From contig CH002834.1 of NCBI GenBank assembly GCA_000149265.1, forward strand, positions 807,732 to 871,731: DNA of 64,000 bases, in the 5' to 3' direction. Under the pieces are notes generated by a model. That model searched no databases. It was not told the origin of the DNA and was given only the letters and a program-made list of their open reading frames with translations. Below are positions 37,288-49,340 of this stretch, piece by piece. The position numbers and the translations under genes are program-made. Within the stretch, counting starts at the first letter, position 1, and each line of letters begins with the position of its first letter. The stretch is from Ciona savignyi. Lineage: Eukaryota; Chordata; Ascidiacea; Phlebobranchia; Cionidae.

Positions 37288-38385
37288 GACGTGATTATCA
37301 CAATGGGTACGAACCTTTTGTCGACAGCAGTTCCACAGTCGGCCATATTGTGTAAAATATCTCTCGCTACCTCACTGCTGTCCTTTTTCATTTTATTATT
37401 TAATCATATGTTCTACGCTTTTATTCCAAACCACGTAATTTTTATTGCTTTAGTTTAAAATATCCATTCACCTGTTGGACAATATTCGCTATCAGTCTCA
37501 TGACACATTGGGCTACCAGCCATGACACATCGGGCTACTAGCCAGCAGTTGGCTTAAAAAAATCCTTTGATTGACGCTCGACGGCGGAGTCTGTAATCGA
37601 ACAATAACAAACTGTTTCATGCTTACAAACAGTACGGTCGTTTGGCCTAATGGATAACAAGACCGATACATAAACCAACTATATATAAAAAAACGGTGTA
37701 AGGGACGAGCACATCATGGGTTCAAACCTCCTGAAGGAAAAAAAATATGTTTAAAATGAATTTCAAGCATACGTGTCAATTGTAAAACAAAAGAAATCCG
37801 TCTTGTCGAATTTAAGAAATTAACAAAGTCATTAACGAATAGATTATGAGTCTCAAAAATACATTTAATATTGTGCCAATATAGATAGCGTACTGCGCGG
37901 GCGGATATAGCGACTGCTATAGTCTTTGAGCAGGTGTTTTCGTTTAGCCATGTATGTTGGTACTATTGAGACAGAGCTTCGTTAAATAAAGGTGGTGATT
38001 GTGCATTTACTAGTTGTCTTATTGATACAAAAAAAAAACAATTTCCGAAGGGTTACCAGTTTAAACTGTTGAATCAAAATTTTGGAGCGCTTTAAGTTTA
38101 GGTTGCAGATCACAGCTTTTGCACGATTTTGGGTGACAGACCTTTATGTGCGGTTCGTTTGCATTGGAGAGATAGGAAGACAATTGGTTGAACGCCTCAT
38201 AAAACATACCTCTCACATATGTGCCTGCGTGGCTAACGAGTAACATGTTCGCTTCTCGTGAAACGACTTCGAGTTCCAAGAGTTAACTTCCGATGGATGC
38301 AATAAGAAGATGTTGTTTCCTGTTAAAATGTGCTATAACTGTGGCATCAGCGATCCGATTTTATTTAGTTGATTCTTTAGCAACA

Positions 38386-39155
38386 ATGGATCGCAAAGTC
38401 TTGGTTGTACTGCTGTTCGTTTGTTCTCTGGCATTTCTCCATCAAGAAGTAGATGCGAGAACTACAGTTTACATTGCTAACAATCGTCGTCGCCGTCGTT
38501 GGTCCAAGTGGGATGAAAACAGGTAGATTTATCTTCATTGTTGATATCTAATATAACCAAATATAATGTATAGCGAGATATTGTGCACTGCAATAAATGG
38601 CAATGCAAGTACAGTTGTTGTAAACCGTGTTAAGATATACGATATTGCCAATACTATACAATAAGCGTTTAAATAGCGTGCGGAAAATACCCTATACATA
38701 TTCTATTTTTTAACCAATGTTTTAATAAGTAAAGCTAAACATGTGTTAATTTTGTTACAGCCAAATTCAACTTTCCGGTGAGTGCTGAATTGTTCTTCTT
38801 TTTCTAGATCAGTCAAAAAAAAGATATTCATGTTTATGTTGTCAGATAAACTTGCCCCACGGTTTGCGATTGCAGTTTATTGTGTATGAATAAAAAGTTT
38901 GTTTAAATAAATAGAACTTGTTAATACACTAAGTTCTAATGTGAAGGAAGTGTGTTGACAAAGACGCAAATGACTAGCTAGAGACCAGTTTTGAACTCAA
39001 AACTCTTCGCCTAAAAGGCGACACATTAACTCATTAACATTACTGGATGAATTTGCTTGATTTGCGTATTTCGAAAGGTTCTTACATGTAACAATATTTT
39101 TACGATTCTTCTTCTAGATACGCCTGATGAGATGGCAGAAAAGATCAATTCTTAG
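38386..39155 (+). CDS. Small secreted cationic peptide D (three exons)
   Basis: Exons 38386-38522, 38761-38777 and 39118-39155. Coding exons look identical to copy C, and surrounding introns are nearly so, indicating a very recent tandem duplication or gene conversion. Same signal peptide, Arg5-Trp core and acidic tail. Confidence 0.83.
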
Positions 39156-39242
39156 GGATTTGTAAATGTGTTCTAAAGTGCTTACTCCCATGTACTAACA
39201 CGAAATACACCAATCCAAGATCAATTTGCTGTTTTGTTTATG

Positions 39243-41707
39243 TACGGTGGCCCATAAGGGCAATCCTGAAATTTTATTTCAGTCTACAAAACTATTTCAT
39301 AACCGACAAAAATATTTTCAAATCGACAAATATATTTTCAAATCGACAAAAATATTTTCAAATCGGCAAAAATATTTTTAAAACGGCAAAACTCTTTTGC
39401 CGATCGGCAAAACTATTTTGACAATCGGCAAAACTTTTTTGTAGCCAATCGGCAAAACTATTTTGACAATCGGCAAAAGTATTTTGTCGATCGGCAAAAC
39501 TTTTTTGTAGCCAATCGTCAAAACTTTTTTGCCGATCGGCAAAACTATTTTGACAATCGGCAAAACTTTTTTCTAGCCAATCGTCAAAACTTTTTTGCCG
39601 ATCGGCAAATCTTTTTTTGTAGCCAATCGGCGAAACTCTTTTACCGATCGGCAAATCTTTTTTTGTAGCCAATCGGCGAAACTCTTTTGCAAATCGGCTA
39701 AACTTTTTTACCGATCCGCAAATCTTTTTTGTAGCCAATCGGCAAAACTATTTTGCCGATCGGCAAAACTATTTTGTCAATCGGCAAAACTTGTTTGCAC
39801 CCAATCGACAAAACTCTTTTGCAAATCGACAAAAATATTTGCAAATCGGGAAAACTATTTCGCCGATCCGCAAATCTTTTTTGTAGCCAATCGACAAAAC
39901 TATTTTGTCAATCGGCAAAACTTTTTTAGGAACCGCAAATCTTTAATTCACTGTCGACAAAAGTATTTTTGAGTCGAAAATGTATTTTCGAGTCGACAAA
40001 TGTATTTTTGAGCCGTAAAAAGTAATTTTGACTTAGGTTCAAAAAACTGCCGTTAAAATCTTTACAAGGTTTGTCCAAGGAAACAACCGACTTGTTGCTT
40101 ACAGCGGCAAGTTTCTATCGGCCACCTTTCGGCTAAGGGTCCTGCGCGCCGCATCACTAAGCCAATCGTCCAGGCGACTAGGCTTAGAATTTATTTAACA
40201 ATATTGTTTGTTTTTTGTAAAGTTATTATCATACTAATAATGTACATGTATCATAAAGCTGAGCTACTCAACCGTCCAACTTCTACGAGGTCAAATATCA
40301 AATGGGGAGAGAATTAAGCGATAATAGCAAAAAAGAAAGGATATAGTCGTTCTGCATGAAACAATGAGATAGCCTACAGCCAATCAGAATCGCCACAGTT
40401 TTTATTATACTAAACTTGCTTTATATATTTTTGACAATGACAAGAGGTTACATGTGTTTGCTTTGCCATTGTTTGACGCCGAAAACACTAAAATAAAATC
40501 AAACTGGTTTATTTTTGACACACTGGCAAACTGTACTGCAGTCTATCACACTAGTATGCCACTGCAATAGCTTATAGTAATTACCCTTTTTTTATGTAGG
40601 CCTAGGTTACTGCAACAACGTGACATTTTGTGGCGGTTCTGATTGGCTCTCATTGGTTAATGCAGAACGACTATATCCTTATCTTTTTTGCTATTATCGC
40701 TTAATTCTCTCCCCATTTGATATTCGACCTCGTAGAAGTTGGACGGTTGGGTAGCTTAGCTTTATGATACATGTACATTATTAGTATGATAATAACTTTA
40801 CAAAAAAAAACAATGTTGTTAAATAAATTCTAAACCTAGTCGCTTTGACGATTGGCTTAGTGATGCGGTGCGCAGGACCCTTAGCCGAAAGGTGGCCGAT
40901 AGAAACTTGCCGCTGTAAGCAACAAGTCGGTTGTGTCCTTGGACAAACCTTGTAAAGACTTTAACGGCAGTTGCTTGAACCTAGTCAATATTACCTTTTC
41001 CGGCTCAAAAATACATTTGTCGACTTGAAAATACTTAGGTCGACAGTGAATTAAAGATTTTCCGGTCCTAAAAATGTTTTGCCGATTGACAAAATAGTTT
41101 TGCCGATCGGCAAAAGAGTTTTGTCGATTGGCTACAAAAAAGATTTGCGGATCGGCGAAATAGTTTTCCCGATTTGAAAATATTTTTGTCGATTTGCAAA
41201 AGAGTTTTGTCGATTGGCTGCAAAAAAAGATTTGCGGATCGGTAAAAGAGTTTTGCCGATTGTCAAAATAGTTTTGCCGATTGGCTACAAAAAAGATTTG
41301 CCGATCGGTAAAACAGTTTTGCCGATCGTCAAAATAGTTTTGCCGATTGGCTACAAAAAAGATTTGCCGATCGGTAAAAGAGTTTTGCCGATTGGCTACA
41401 AAAAAGATTTGCGGATCGGCGAAATAGTTTTCCCGATTTGAAAACATTTTTGTCGATTTGCAAAAGAGTTTCGCCGATTGGCTACAAAAAAGATTTGCCG
41501 ATCGGTAAAAGAGTTTTGCCGATTGGCTACAAAAAAGATTCGCCGATCGGCAAAAGAGTTTTGCCGATTTGAAAATATTTTTGCCGATTTGAAAATATTT
41601 TTGTCGATTTAAAAATATATTTGTCGATTTGAAAATATTTTTGTCGATTATGAAATAGTTTTGTAGAATGAAATAAAATTTCAGGATTGCCCTTATGGGC
41701 CACCGTA
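39243..41707. mobile_element. 2.5-kb foldback element (giant inverted repeat)
   Basis: Starts TACGGTGGCCCATAAGGGCA and ends with its exact reverse complement; TTTATG is duplicated at 39237-39242 and 41708-41713. Arms (about 39243-40397 and 40629-41707) pair along most of their length around a loop of about 230 nt. The outer arm is made of 20-30-nt satellite units such as GCCGATCGGCAAAACTATTT. These read through as repetitive ORFs (FADRQNSFADRQ type) that are not genes. The related array position at about 35209-35220 is the unoccupied site. Confidence 0.85.
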
Positions 41708-43660
41708 TTTATGAGACGAAAACGGTAATAAAAAAAGATCAACTGCAAGTAGTGATGGTAACGCGCCAAAATTTGCTAAAATGTAACAAACGTACCAATA
41801 CATTTTTGGTGTTGTAAGTAAAATAGCACGAACCAAGTTATAAATTGAATTTGGTGCTTTTCTGTAAACAATTCAATGCATTTATTCCGTTAAAGTTTAA
41901 ATAGGGAACTGTACTTGTTATAGGATAGGGATATATTAGAGTATCGACGTTTATTCGCGTAAATGGGAAAGAACGATGCGTTGACACACGGAACCATGTG
42001 TTGTTTAAAATATGACAAAGTAACAAAATACTTCCGGAAAACGCTAAATATGAAGATTTTTGTTTTTGTTTAAATGAGTATCTAACGAGTATTTTTACAA
42101 AGAGCTTTTCAAAACAGGTTGAAAGTTTTAGAACTTATCTAAGATGGGCTAGATGTGCTTCTTATCTTAGTTGTAAGTATACTTTATTCTGTTCCAGAAA
42201 TTTCTTGGATAGCACGTTTCATCAAACATATCACAAGCCTGGGAAATTAGCGATTCGTTCTAATCGGGTTTCTCGTTTTTATCTGTTTGAAAACATTTAA
42301 TTTTTTGTACAACATAATCGAACTCGCTTGCACATCGCTACGCTGTGCTTCGATAGTCGTAGCTGTTCGTTTGTTGCGCGCGTCGTCGGTAAAACCTTTC
42401 GTTGAATCGTGGCTAAATGACGAAACTGCCGCAGTAGAATCAACTTTTTCGCTTATATCCCAAATCATGTGGACGATATATTTCTTCTTTATTTATTTTT
42501 CCGAACCCTTCGTTTATAACGGCCGGGGCGGGCTTGTGACCTGCGGCCAATTTTCACAATAATTCTTTCCATCGTACCCTAATTATTGTTCGAATTTGTA
42601 AATAAAATTCCCGACGACGAGCTGTGAGTCTTTTTAATTTGTGCGACACGATTTTAGTACAGGATATAGGGTAGGAATAGGATTTAAAAAATGGGAAATG
42701 GTTATGACACGGTTATTGGTCTGATTACCCCGCAAATTTGCAAGGAAGTGTTATCACACGGGTAACCGTTTAATTATCTGGCGCACACCGTCGGATTACC
42801 GGTGGTACTGCAATGTGTTGTGTATGATAGAGACGTTTCTTCTATTTAGTAGAACCCGTTAACCCACTGGGTTCGGGCAATGTACGCTCACTGTATTTCC
42901 CAAGAATACAACCGACTAGCCAGAGACCAGTGCGACCGACTAGCTAACAACCAATTTAAATTTTGCAACCCTTCGGCTAAACGGCGACGCACTAACCCAC
43001 TAAGCTACCTGAAGTATTTGTAAACAAAATTCCCGACCATAAGTTTCGTCCTTTTTTAAAGTCCTTTTTTGGCTACCAGGCTTATTGTATAGTCAATTTG
43101 TCAGATTCGTCATTGAAACTGTTGTCAAAAAAAGAAAATGGCAAATTTTATTTAGTTAGGATAAAAAAGACACATTTTAGCTCAACTAATTTTGGCACTG
43201 CTGTGGACTTAAAAGTACAGTCGGTCTTATTTTGTGTTAAATATTAATCGCACATTTTTTTCTTTCTATTTAATACACCAAGTTAATCAAATGTGTTGCG
43301 CTTTTATTCCTGATCGGGTCTACCAGAAATTTATTTTATTTAGATCGTTTATAGCCTACAAAACTTGCCCGACAAAATTATTGCGTTTTTATCCAATTTT
43401 GGAATCGTGTTTAGGTCTGTACAAGTATTGCATGCAAATATCGTGTTTTCGCTGCTATCAGTATTGTTGTGCAGTTAATGATTAAAACCGGTTCTTATTT
43501 TGCTGTACTTATTTCTTTAGCCTACGAAGAGTTGACTTCTATCCCCTTGTGTGAGACAAACAGAGATCGGATAAAATAGATTAGGTTACAATATAGCATT
43601 GCATGCTTTGTCCTTCTTGATATGGACTTACAAAGTTTAAAATAAATACGTTAACCGCAA

Positions 43661-43732
43661 GCCTCCAGTGAGATTTGAACTCACGACCCCTGGTTTACAA
43701 GACCAGTGCTCTAACCCCTGAGCTATAGAGGC
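43661..43732 (-). tRNA. tRNA-Thr (UGU)
   Basis: Intact 72-nt copy. It lies 330 bp upstream of the LINE insertion in the array unit that lost its peptide exon 1. Confidence 0.92.
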
Positions 43733-44061
43733 GACGTGATTAATACGATGGCTACGAACCTTTTGTCGACAGCGGTTCCACAGTCGGCCATATTGTGTAA
43801 AACATCTCTCGCTACTTCACTGCTGTCCTTTTATTTTTATTATTTGATCATATGTTTTACCGTTTAGTCCAAACTACGTAATTTCCATTGTTTTAGTTCA
43901 ACATATCCATTTACTGTGGTTGGAAAATACTCGCTATCAGTCTCAGAACACATCGGGCTACCAGCCATGACACATCGGGCTACCAGCCAGCAGTTGGTTT
44001 CAAAATCCTTTGATTGACGCTAGATGGCGAAGTCTGTAATCGAACAATAACAAACTATTTC

Positions 44062-45291
44062 ATGTTTAAAAATATAACGCTAGAAATTATTAAAAAATTA
44101 AAATTTCAAAAAAAGATATTTGGAATCGCCGAAATGCAGGGAGGCATTGTTGATATCACCTGCACCTCCAGAGAAGCAGTTCTTAAGCTTCATGAAATTT
44201 TAGAAAAACAAGAGGAAGTCCAGTCGGTGCGACTTTACCAAACCGATAAAATTGGCATCGCACTGGGCTGGGTACCGATTCCCATGGAAAACGGGGTAAT
44301 ACAAGAAGCAATGAAAGAATTCGGATGTGTACATAAAATTATAAGAAAAACAGATAAAGATGGAATGGTGACTGGCATGCGAATTGTAATAATGAACAAA
44401 CAAGACATTAAAGACAACCCAATACCTAGCTACTTAATAATTCAAGGTTATGAAGTATACGTAACGTACACTGGCCAAGAAAAAACATGCCGTTTTTGCT
44501 CCGAAACGGGGCACGTGAGACTGGATTGTCCTCATTGGCGCGACGAATTCCCAGTGATGGGCGAGGCACGCAAAAAATCAGCCCAATCAGGCCCGACTTC
44601 CCGCGAAGTCACGCCGCGTGACGTCACCACGCCCACGCATCTAGCCTCATCCAGCAGCCTCGCTGCGGAGTCGTTGCTACCAAAATATGATGAAGATATC
44701 CTTGAAGCAAATGGCAATAAAAAAACAACAGCAACATCTGGAAATAAAAGACCACTGTCAAGCCCGGAAGAAGTCAGTCACTCAAAAATAAAATCTATAA
44801 GCCTAAGTGACAACAAGATAAGCGTGTGGTGCAAAACTTGCAACAAGGAGGGTCTGGTTGCAGAAGAAAGCACCAAATACCTATGCTGGGGATGCAAAAA
44901 CGAATTTAACGTGATAAAGACATGCTGCACCCAAGACGAATTCTTCTTAGTCTCCAGCACCGACAAGTCTGCAGTCTGTCCCGCGTGCCGAGAAGGAATG
45001 AGACTGATGCCATGTTGCACGACGTACCAACCTACAATGCAGATCGCCGATGGAACACTACAATGCCCGAACTGTGAAAGGTATTGTGCGGATTGCAATT
45101 GTGGCCGCTTCAATTATTTTTTAAACAAAGAGCTTAGCAAACCCTGTGAAAATTTAAAATGTAAGCACAGATACATTCATTGCAACTGTGATAAAAAATA
45201 CGTTACAGAAATATCCCCAGAACAACCGTTTAAATGTACATGTGGCTTCGAATATGACTACAATGTGAAGAATGGTGTCAAGACTACTTAA
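44062..45291 (+). CDS. LINE ORF1, zinc-knuckle protein (likely 5' truncated)
   Basis: About 409 codons if it starts at the ATG at 44062, which lies in the target duplication and not in the element body. The open frame even runs back to 44014 in host DNA, so the natural N-terminus is probably missing. A CCHC zinc knuckle (CRFCSETGHVRLDC, 44489-44530) marks a nucleic-acid-binding ORF1 protein. The C-terminal 150 residues carry some 20 Cys in CxxC pairs (CKTC, CWGC, CPAC, CPNC, CNC), which is unusual. Its TAA overlaps the start region of ORF2. Confidence 0.8.
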   Translation: MFKNITLEIIKKLKFQKKIFGIAEMQGGIVDITCTSREAVLKLHEILEKQEEVQSVRLYQTDKIGIALGWVPIPMENGVIQEAMKEFGCVHKIIRKTDKDGMVTGMRIVIMNKQDIKDNPIPSYLIIQGYEVYVTYTGQEKTCRFCSETGHVRLDCPHWRDEFPVMGEARKKSAQSGPTSREVTPRDVTTPTHLASSSSLAAESLLPKYDEDILEANGNKKTTATSGNKRPLSSPEEVSHSKIKSISLSDNKISVWCKTCNKEGLVAEESTKYLCWGCKNEFNVIKTCCTQDEFFLVSSTDKSAVCPACREGMRLMPCCTTYQPTMQIADGTLQCPNCERYCADCNCGRFNYFLNKELSKPCENLKCKHRYIHCNCDKKYVTEISPEQPFKCTCGFEYDYNVKNGVKTT

Positions 45292-48200
45292 TCTTTTTAT
45301 AATGGCTTTAAGTGTCGCAACTTATAACGTAGCTGGAATTAGACACAACGATAAACGAAATGCCGTCCTTAACTTTATCCGACAAAAACGCTTTAATATA
45401 ATATTATTGCAAGAAACGCATTGTTCAACCGAAATCCAAAAACGTTGGGAATTAGAGTGGGGCTCAAAAATAATATGGGCGCATGGCACGAATCGAAGTA
45501 AAGGTGTGGCAATATTATTTGACAACAAAACCCCTTATAAAGTAGGGAAGACCCTAATCGATCCGAATGGTCGTTTTGTCATAGCGGAGGTCGGATTCAG
45601 CGCGACGACGTTTGTACTTGTTAATGTGTACGCGCCTAATAATGACGACCCACAGTTTTTTCGAGATTTGTTTCAAAATATCGTCTTACTCGCCGGTATA
45701 AATGAAGTTATAATTGGTGGAGATCTCAATATAATTATGGACGCTACCTTAGACCGCCATCGACCTGGAGCAACCAATAAGCCAACAGCTACTAATGTGG
45801 TCCGTGCGCATCTGCAAACACTCGGGTTGGTAGACGTATTTCGATCTCGAAACCCGCAGTTGAAGCGGTTCACCCGTTTCCAAGCGAACCCGTATTCAGC
45901 GAGCAGGATAGATTACCTTCTAACTTCTAAAAATATTATAACAAAAATAAAAAATTGCAATATTGTCCCTAGCATAAAGTCAGATCACAATATCGTATAC
46001 ATGAAACTGGCCCTCGACACCAGTGATCGCGGAAGAGGAATTTGGAAGCTAAACACCTCCTTGCTGGATAAGAACGCTTTTATTACAACCGTTAAACAGG
46101 CGATCACTGATTATGGCATCAATAATCCACCTGGCCACGTGAATGCTCATGTGAGATGGGATGCTCTAAAATGCACGCTCAGGGGCACATGTATAAACTT
46201 CAGCGCCCGACTAAAGCGATCGGCGCAGAAGGAACAACGACGTATCGAAAATGAAATAAAAATGGCCGAGACCGTTCTCGCCGACTCGTCAATAGTTGCA
46301 CAATCAAATGTAGAAACGTTAAATAAGTTAAAATGTGAACTTAACGATCTTGTAGAACGCCGGTCCAAGGGTGCAATAATTCGAAGTCGCGTAAAATGGG
46401 TGGAGCAGGGTGAAAAGTGTACTAAATACTTTTTAAATCTCGAAAAACGAAATGCAGAAAAAAAAGCCATCTATCGACTTGAGAGCAATGGCTCTATTTT
46501 AACAGATCAAGCAAAAATCGTAAACGAACTGGCTACATTTTATGAAAGTCTATATAAAAAATGCGCGACGCTAACACCTGTCGAGGATATATCTTCACAT
46601 TTGTCCTCACTGGACATACCGTGTTTAGATGAAAGTACCGCGAAGAGCATAGAATATGCCATAACTGAAGTAGAATGTCGTAAAGCCCTGGATACGATGC
46701 CAAACAATAAATCGCCTGGTAGCGACGGGTTTCCCGCCGAATTTTACAAACTGTTTTGGGTTGACATAAAGTCTTATTTTATGGACGCGCTCCATTTAAC
46801 AGAAAGAAACGGATATCTGTCGGAAACGCAAAAGCACGGGGTAATAACATTAATTCCTAAACCTAACAAGAATTTATTGCTAGCGACCAACTACCGCCCA
46901 ATCACTCTTTTGAACGTCGATTATAAAATAATATCAAAAGTTATAAATACCAGAATCAAGAGCCTTCTTCCCTCTTTGATACATCCCGATCAAAATGGGT
47001 TCATGAAAGGCAGGTATATAGGCAATAACATTCGACTTTTATTTAACTTAATCGATTATTGTGATGCTGAAAGCATACCTGGGGCAATATTTAACGTGGA
47101 CTTCTATAAAGCATTCGATACGCTAAGCTGGACGTTTGTCAACCAAATGTTAAAACGATGGGGATTCGGTCAACATATTCAAAATTGGATTAGAACCTTT
47201 TATACCGACCCAAGCTGTTCTATTATTAACAATAATCACGTTTCCAAACAATTTAAATCTCAACGTGGCGTTCGTCAAGGTGATCCTTTGTCACCTACAT
47301 TATTCGTTTTGGCAATCGAAATATTAGCGGTGGAAATTCGCTCGGCACAAATTCCCGGCATAATAGTCAAGGAGAAGGAGATAAAAATTTCCATGTTGGC
47401 GGACGATACCATGATAACGCTGGACGGGGAGGCTAAAAGCTTTAACTTAGCATATAAAATCCTGGAAAACTACGGAAAAATGTCAGGCTGCGTAATAAAC
47501 CTACAGAAATCTAACGCGTTTTACATTGGCAGTAAACGGTCGTGCGATTTAAAACCCCTTCTAAATAAAGGATTGCCGTGGCCTAATGACACGATAAAAT
47601 ATCTTGGCATTGTATTTCCCATTGGTCGAAATAACAATGGTCGAGATCTTTTTACTATTAATATGACGGAACCTTTAAACAAAATTAAAACGCTATTAAA
47701 TATTTGGGCCTCTCGAACCTTGACGCTACTCGGAAAAGTAACAGTGATTAAATCCTTAGTCATACCGACACTGACGTACAAACTAAGTGTAATACCTACG
47801 CCGCCACCTAGGGACTTCTTAAAAAAACTTAAACAAAGCATTTTTTACTTTATATGGGGGTCCAATTGGGAACGCATCAAGAGAACAACGCTATGTAGAG
47901 ACATTGGTGAGGGAGGGGCAAAAATGCTTGATATTGACGCCTATATCTTGGCATTGCAAGCCAAATGGATAATAAACTTACTAGACTCGGACTACCATGC
48001 AGCCTGGAAAGACGTGGAAAATGTATATTTTAGTAAAGCGGCATTAGCAGCAACGCTGCAGTCCAAGTTACGGGAAACGTCCAACGACATCGTCCGGCTA
48101 TTCCCCTTGCGCGCGCTTCGGACCACGGCAGTAGCTGTTAGACGTGTATACTCCAGCGGAACTCGCCTTGATCACATTAACGACCCTCGCTACCTCTGGT

Positions 48201-49075
48201 TGAACCCAAAGATCAAATCGCGCAATAGAAAATTCTTTATTGTGGACTTGGCGAAGGCCGGGATTACCAACTACTCACAAATTATTAACATCGAGGGTAA
48301 CTATATGAGCTTCAACGAATTACGGGAAGCTTATTCGATAACCGATACCTTAGACAATTTTACAGAGTTCAACAAATTAATCTGCGCCGTGCCGAAAGCT
48401 TGGGATAAAGGCGATCCACAAAGCCCAAGTAAGACCGATTATTCCACCAAATTGGTTGACTTGATCGAAAACTTAAAAGATTACCAAACAACGAAATCAA
48501 TATATAACGATGTTATCGCAGCTAGCGCAACAACCTCCATTAAACCGCAGGAAAGCTGGACGCGCTCCCTCGATATCACTATCGAAAACTGGGGACAAAT
48601 TTACCATGATAATTATTTCTGTACCTTAGAAACTCGGTACCGCTCCTTTCAAATGAAACTAAATAACAGAGCTATAGTAACCAATGATAAATTACATCGT
48701 ATGGGATTTAAGGACACTAATCGATGTGGATTTTGCAAGATCGAACCGGAAACATTAACCCACCTATTCTATTTTTGCCCCAAAATCAAAGCTTATTGGA
48801 ATAATGTCGAAAACTGGTTAAGCGCGGTGTTTCGTAGATCATTTAACCTAACCCCACAAAATTGTTTCTTTGGCATTGGTAACAAATGTGTTATTAACTG
48901 TATTTTATTATGTGCAAGATTTTGTATATACAGAGGAAAAACAACGGATACGGTGCCCACGATTCACTTACTCATTAGTGAAGTGGAAGCCCTAAGAAAA
49001 AGGGAAATGATAATAGCAAAAAAAGGAAACAAACTAGAATCTCATCACCGTAAATGGACTACCATTCCAGAGTGA
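45272..49075 (+). CDS. LINE ORF2: APE endonuclease, reverse transcriptase
   Basis: Up to 1267 residues with no stop or frameshift; the ATG at 45302 just after the ORF1 stop is the more likely start. Counting from 45272, the APE-type endonuclease spans about 12-245 with Glu48 in LLQETH, Asp151 in GGDLN and Asp238/His239 in SDHN. The reverse transcriptase has TNYRPITLLN, catalytic Asp610 in FNVDFYKAFD, RQGDPLSP and LADDT (Asp711/712). A C-terminal Cys/His motif (CGFC...THLFYFC) follows. The layout matches L1/Tx1-clade elements. All key catalytic residues that I can place are present. Confidence 0.93.
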   Translation: MVSRLLNLFIMALSVATYNVAGIRHNDKRNAVLNFIRQKRFNIILLQETHCSTEIQKRWELEWGSKIIWAHGTNRSKGVAILFDNKTPYKVGKTLIDPNGRFVIAEVGFSATTFVLVNVYAPNNDDPQFFRDLFQNIVLLAGINEVIIGGDLNIIMDATLDRHRPGATNKPTATNVVRAHLQTLGLVDVFRSRNPQLKRFTRFQANPYSASRIDYLLTSKNIITKIKNCNIVPSIKSDHNIVYMKLALDTSDRGRGIWKLNTSLLDKNAFITTVKQAITDYGINNPPGHVNAHVRWDALKCTLRGTCINFSARLKRSAQKEQRRIENEIKMAETVLADSSIVAQSNVETLNKLKCELNDLVERRSKGAIIRSRVKWVEQGEKCTKYFLNLEKRNAEKKAIYRLESNGSILTDQAKIVNELATFYESLYKKCATLTPVEDISSHLSSLDIPCLDESTAKSIEYAITEVECRKALDTMPNNKSPGSDGFPAEFYKLFWVDIKSYFMDALHLTERNGYLSETQKHGVITLIPKPNKNLLLATNYRPITLLNVDYKIISKVINTRIKSLLPSLIHPDQNGFMKGRYIGNNIRLLFNLIDYCDAESIPGAIFNVDFYKAFDTLSWTFVNQMLKRWGFGQHIQNWIRTFYTDPSCSIINNNHVSKQFKSQRGVRQGDPLSPTLFVLAIEILAVEIRSAQIPGIIVKEKEIKISMLADDTMITLDGEAKSFNLAYKILENYGKMSGCVINLQKSNAFYIGSKRSCDLKPLLNKGLPWPNDTIKYLGIVFPIGRNNNGRDLFTINMTEPLNKIKTLLNIWASRTLTLLGKVTVIKSLVIPTLTYKLSVIPTPPPRDFLKKLKQSIFYFIWGSNWERIKRTTLCRDIGEGGAKMLDIDAYILALQAKWIINLLDSDYHAAWKDVENVYFSKAALAATLQSKLRETSNDIVRLFPLRALRTTAVAVRRVYSSGTRLDHINDPRYLWLNPKIKSRNRKFFIVDLAKAGITNYSQIINIEGNYMSFNELREAYSITDTLDNFTEFNKLICAVPKAWDKGDPQSPSKTDYSTKLVDLIENLKDYQTTKSIYNDVIAASATTSIKPQESWTRSLDITIENWGQIYHDNYFCTLETRYRSFQMKLNNRAIVTNDKLHRMGFKDTNRCGFCKIEPETLTHLFYFCPKIKAYWNNVENWLSAVFRRSFNLTPQNCFFGIGNKCVINCILLCARFCIYRGKTTDTVPTIHLLISEVEALRKREMIIAKKGNKLESHHRKWTTIPE

Positions 49076-49340
49076 AGTGTATTAAATATATTGCTGTATG
49101 TTTGTATCGTTGCCCGTTCACCTTCTATTAATAAAAAAAATGTGTTTCCTAACAAACAAAAAAAAAAAAAAAAAAAAAAAAAACATGTTTAAAAATAGAA
49201 CGGTCGTGTGGTCTAATGGTTAACAAGACCGATACTTAAACCAACTATATAAAAAAACGGTGTAAGGGCGAGCACATCATGGGCTCAAAATTTAACCCGA
49301 AGTAAAAAAATCATGCTTAAAAATAATTTAAAGCATACAG

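Larger units (their letters stand above)
44061..49197 (+). mobile_element. LINE (L1/Tx1-like) with 14-bp target site duplication
   Basis: Target duplication CATGTTTAAAAATA at 44061-44074 and 49184-49197. The element body is 44075-49183 and ends with AATAAA (49130-49135) and a poly(A) tract (49158-49183). It carries ORF1 with a zinc knuckle and ORF2 with APE endonuclease and reverse transcriptase. The uninterrupted counterpart TTTCATGTTTAAAAAAAGAA survives at 50490-50509. The body begins inside the ORF1 frame with no 5' UTR, so it is probably slightly 5' truncated. The intact ORF2 suggests recent insertion. Confidence 0.93.

Noticed and set aside
39280..39960. CRISPR-like appearance of regularly spaced GCCGATCGGCAAAA units
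   Set aside because: Units vary in length and sequence, there are no unique spacers, and the tract is mirrored in the other arm of a foldback element in an animal genome.
39358..39972. Overlapping ORFs rich in FADRQ/SFADWLQ-type repeats on both strands of the foldback arms (also 40881-41447)
   Set aside because: They translate short satellite units of an inverted repeat. Open frames exist in several frames at once and no start context, domain or signal supports a protein.
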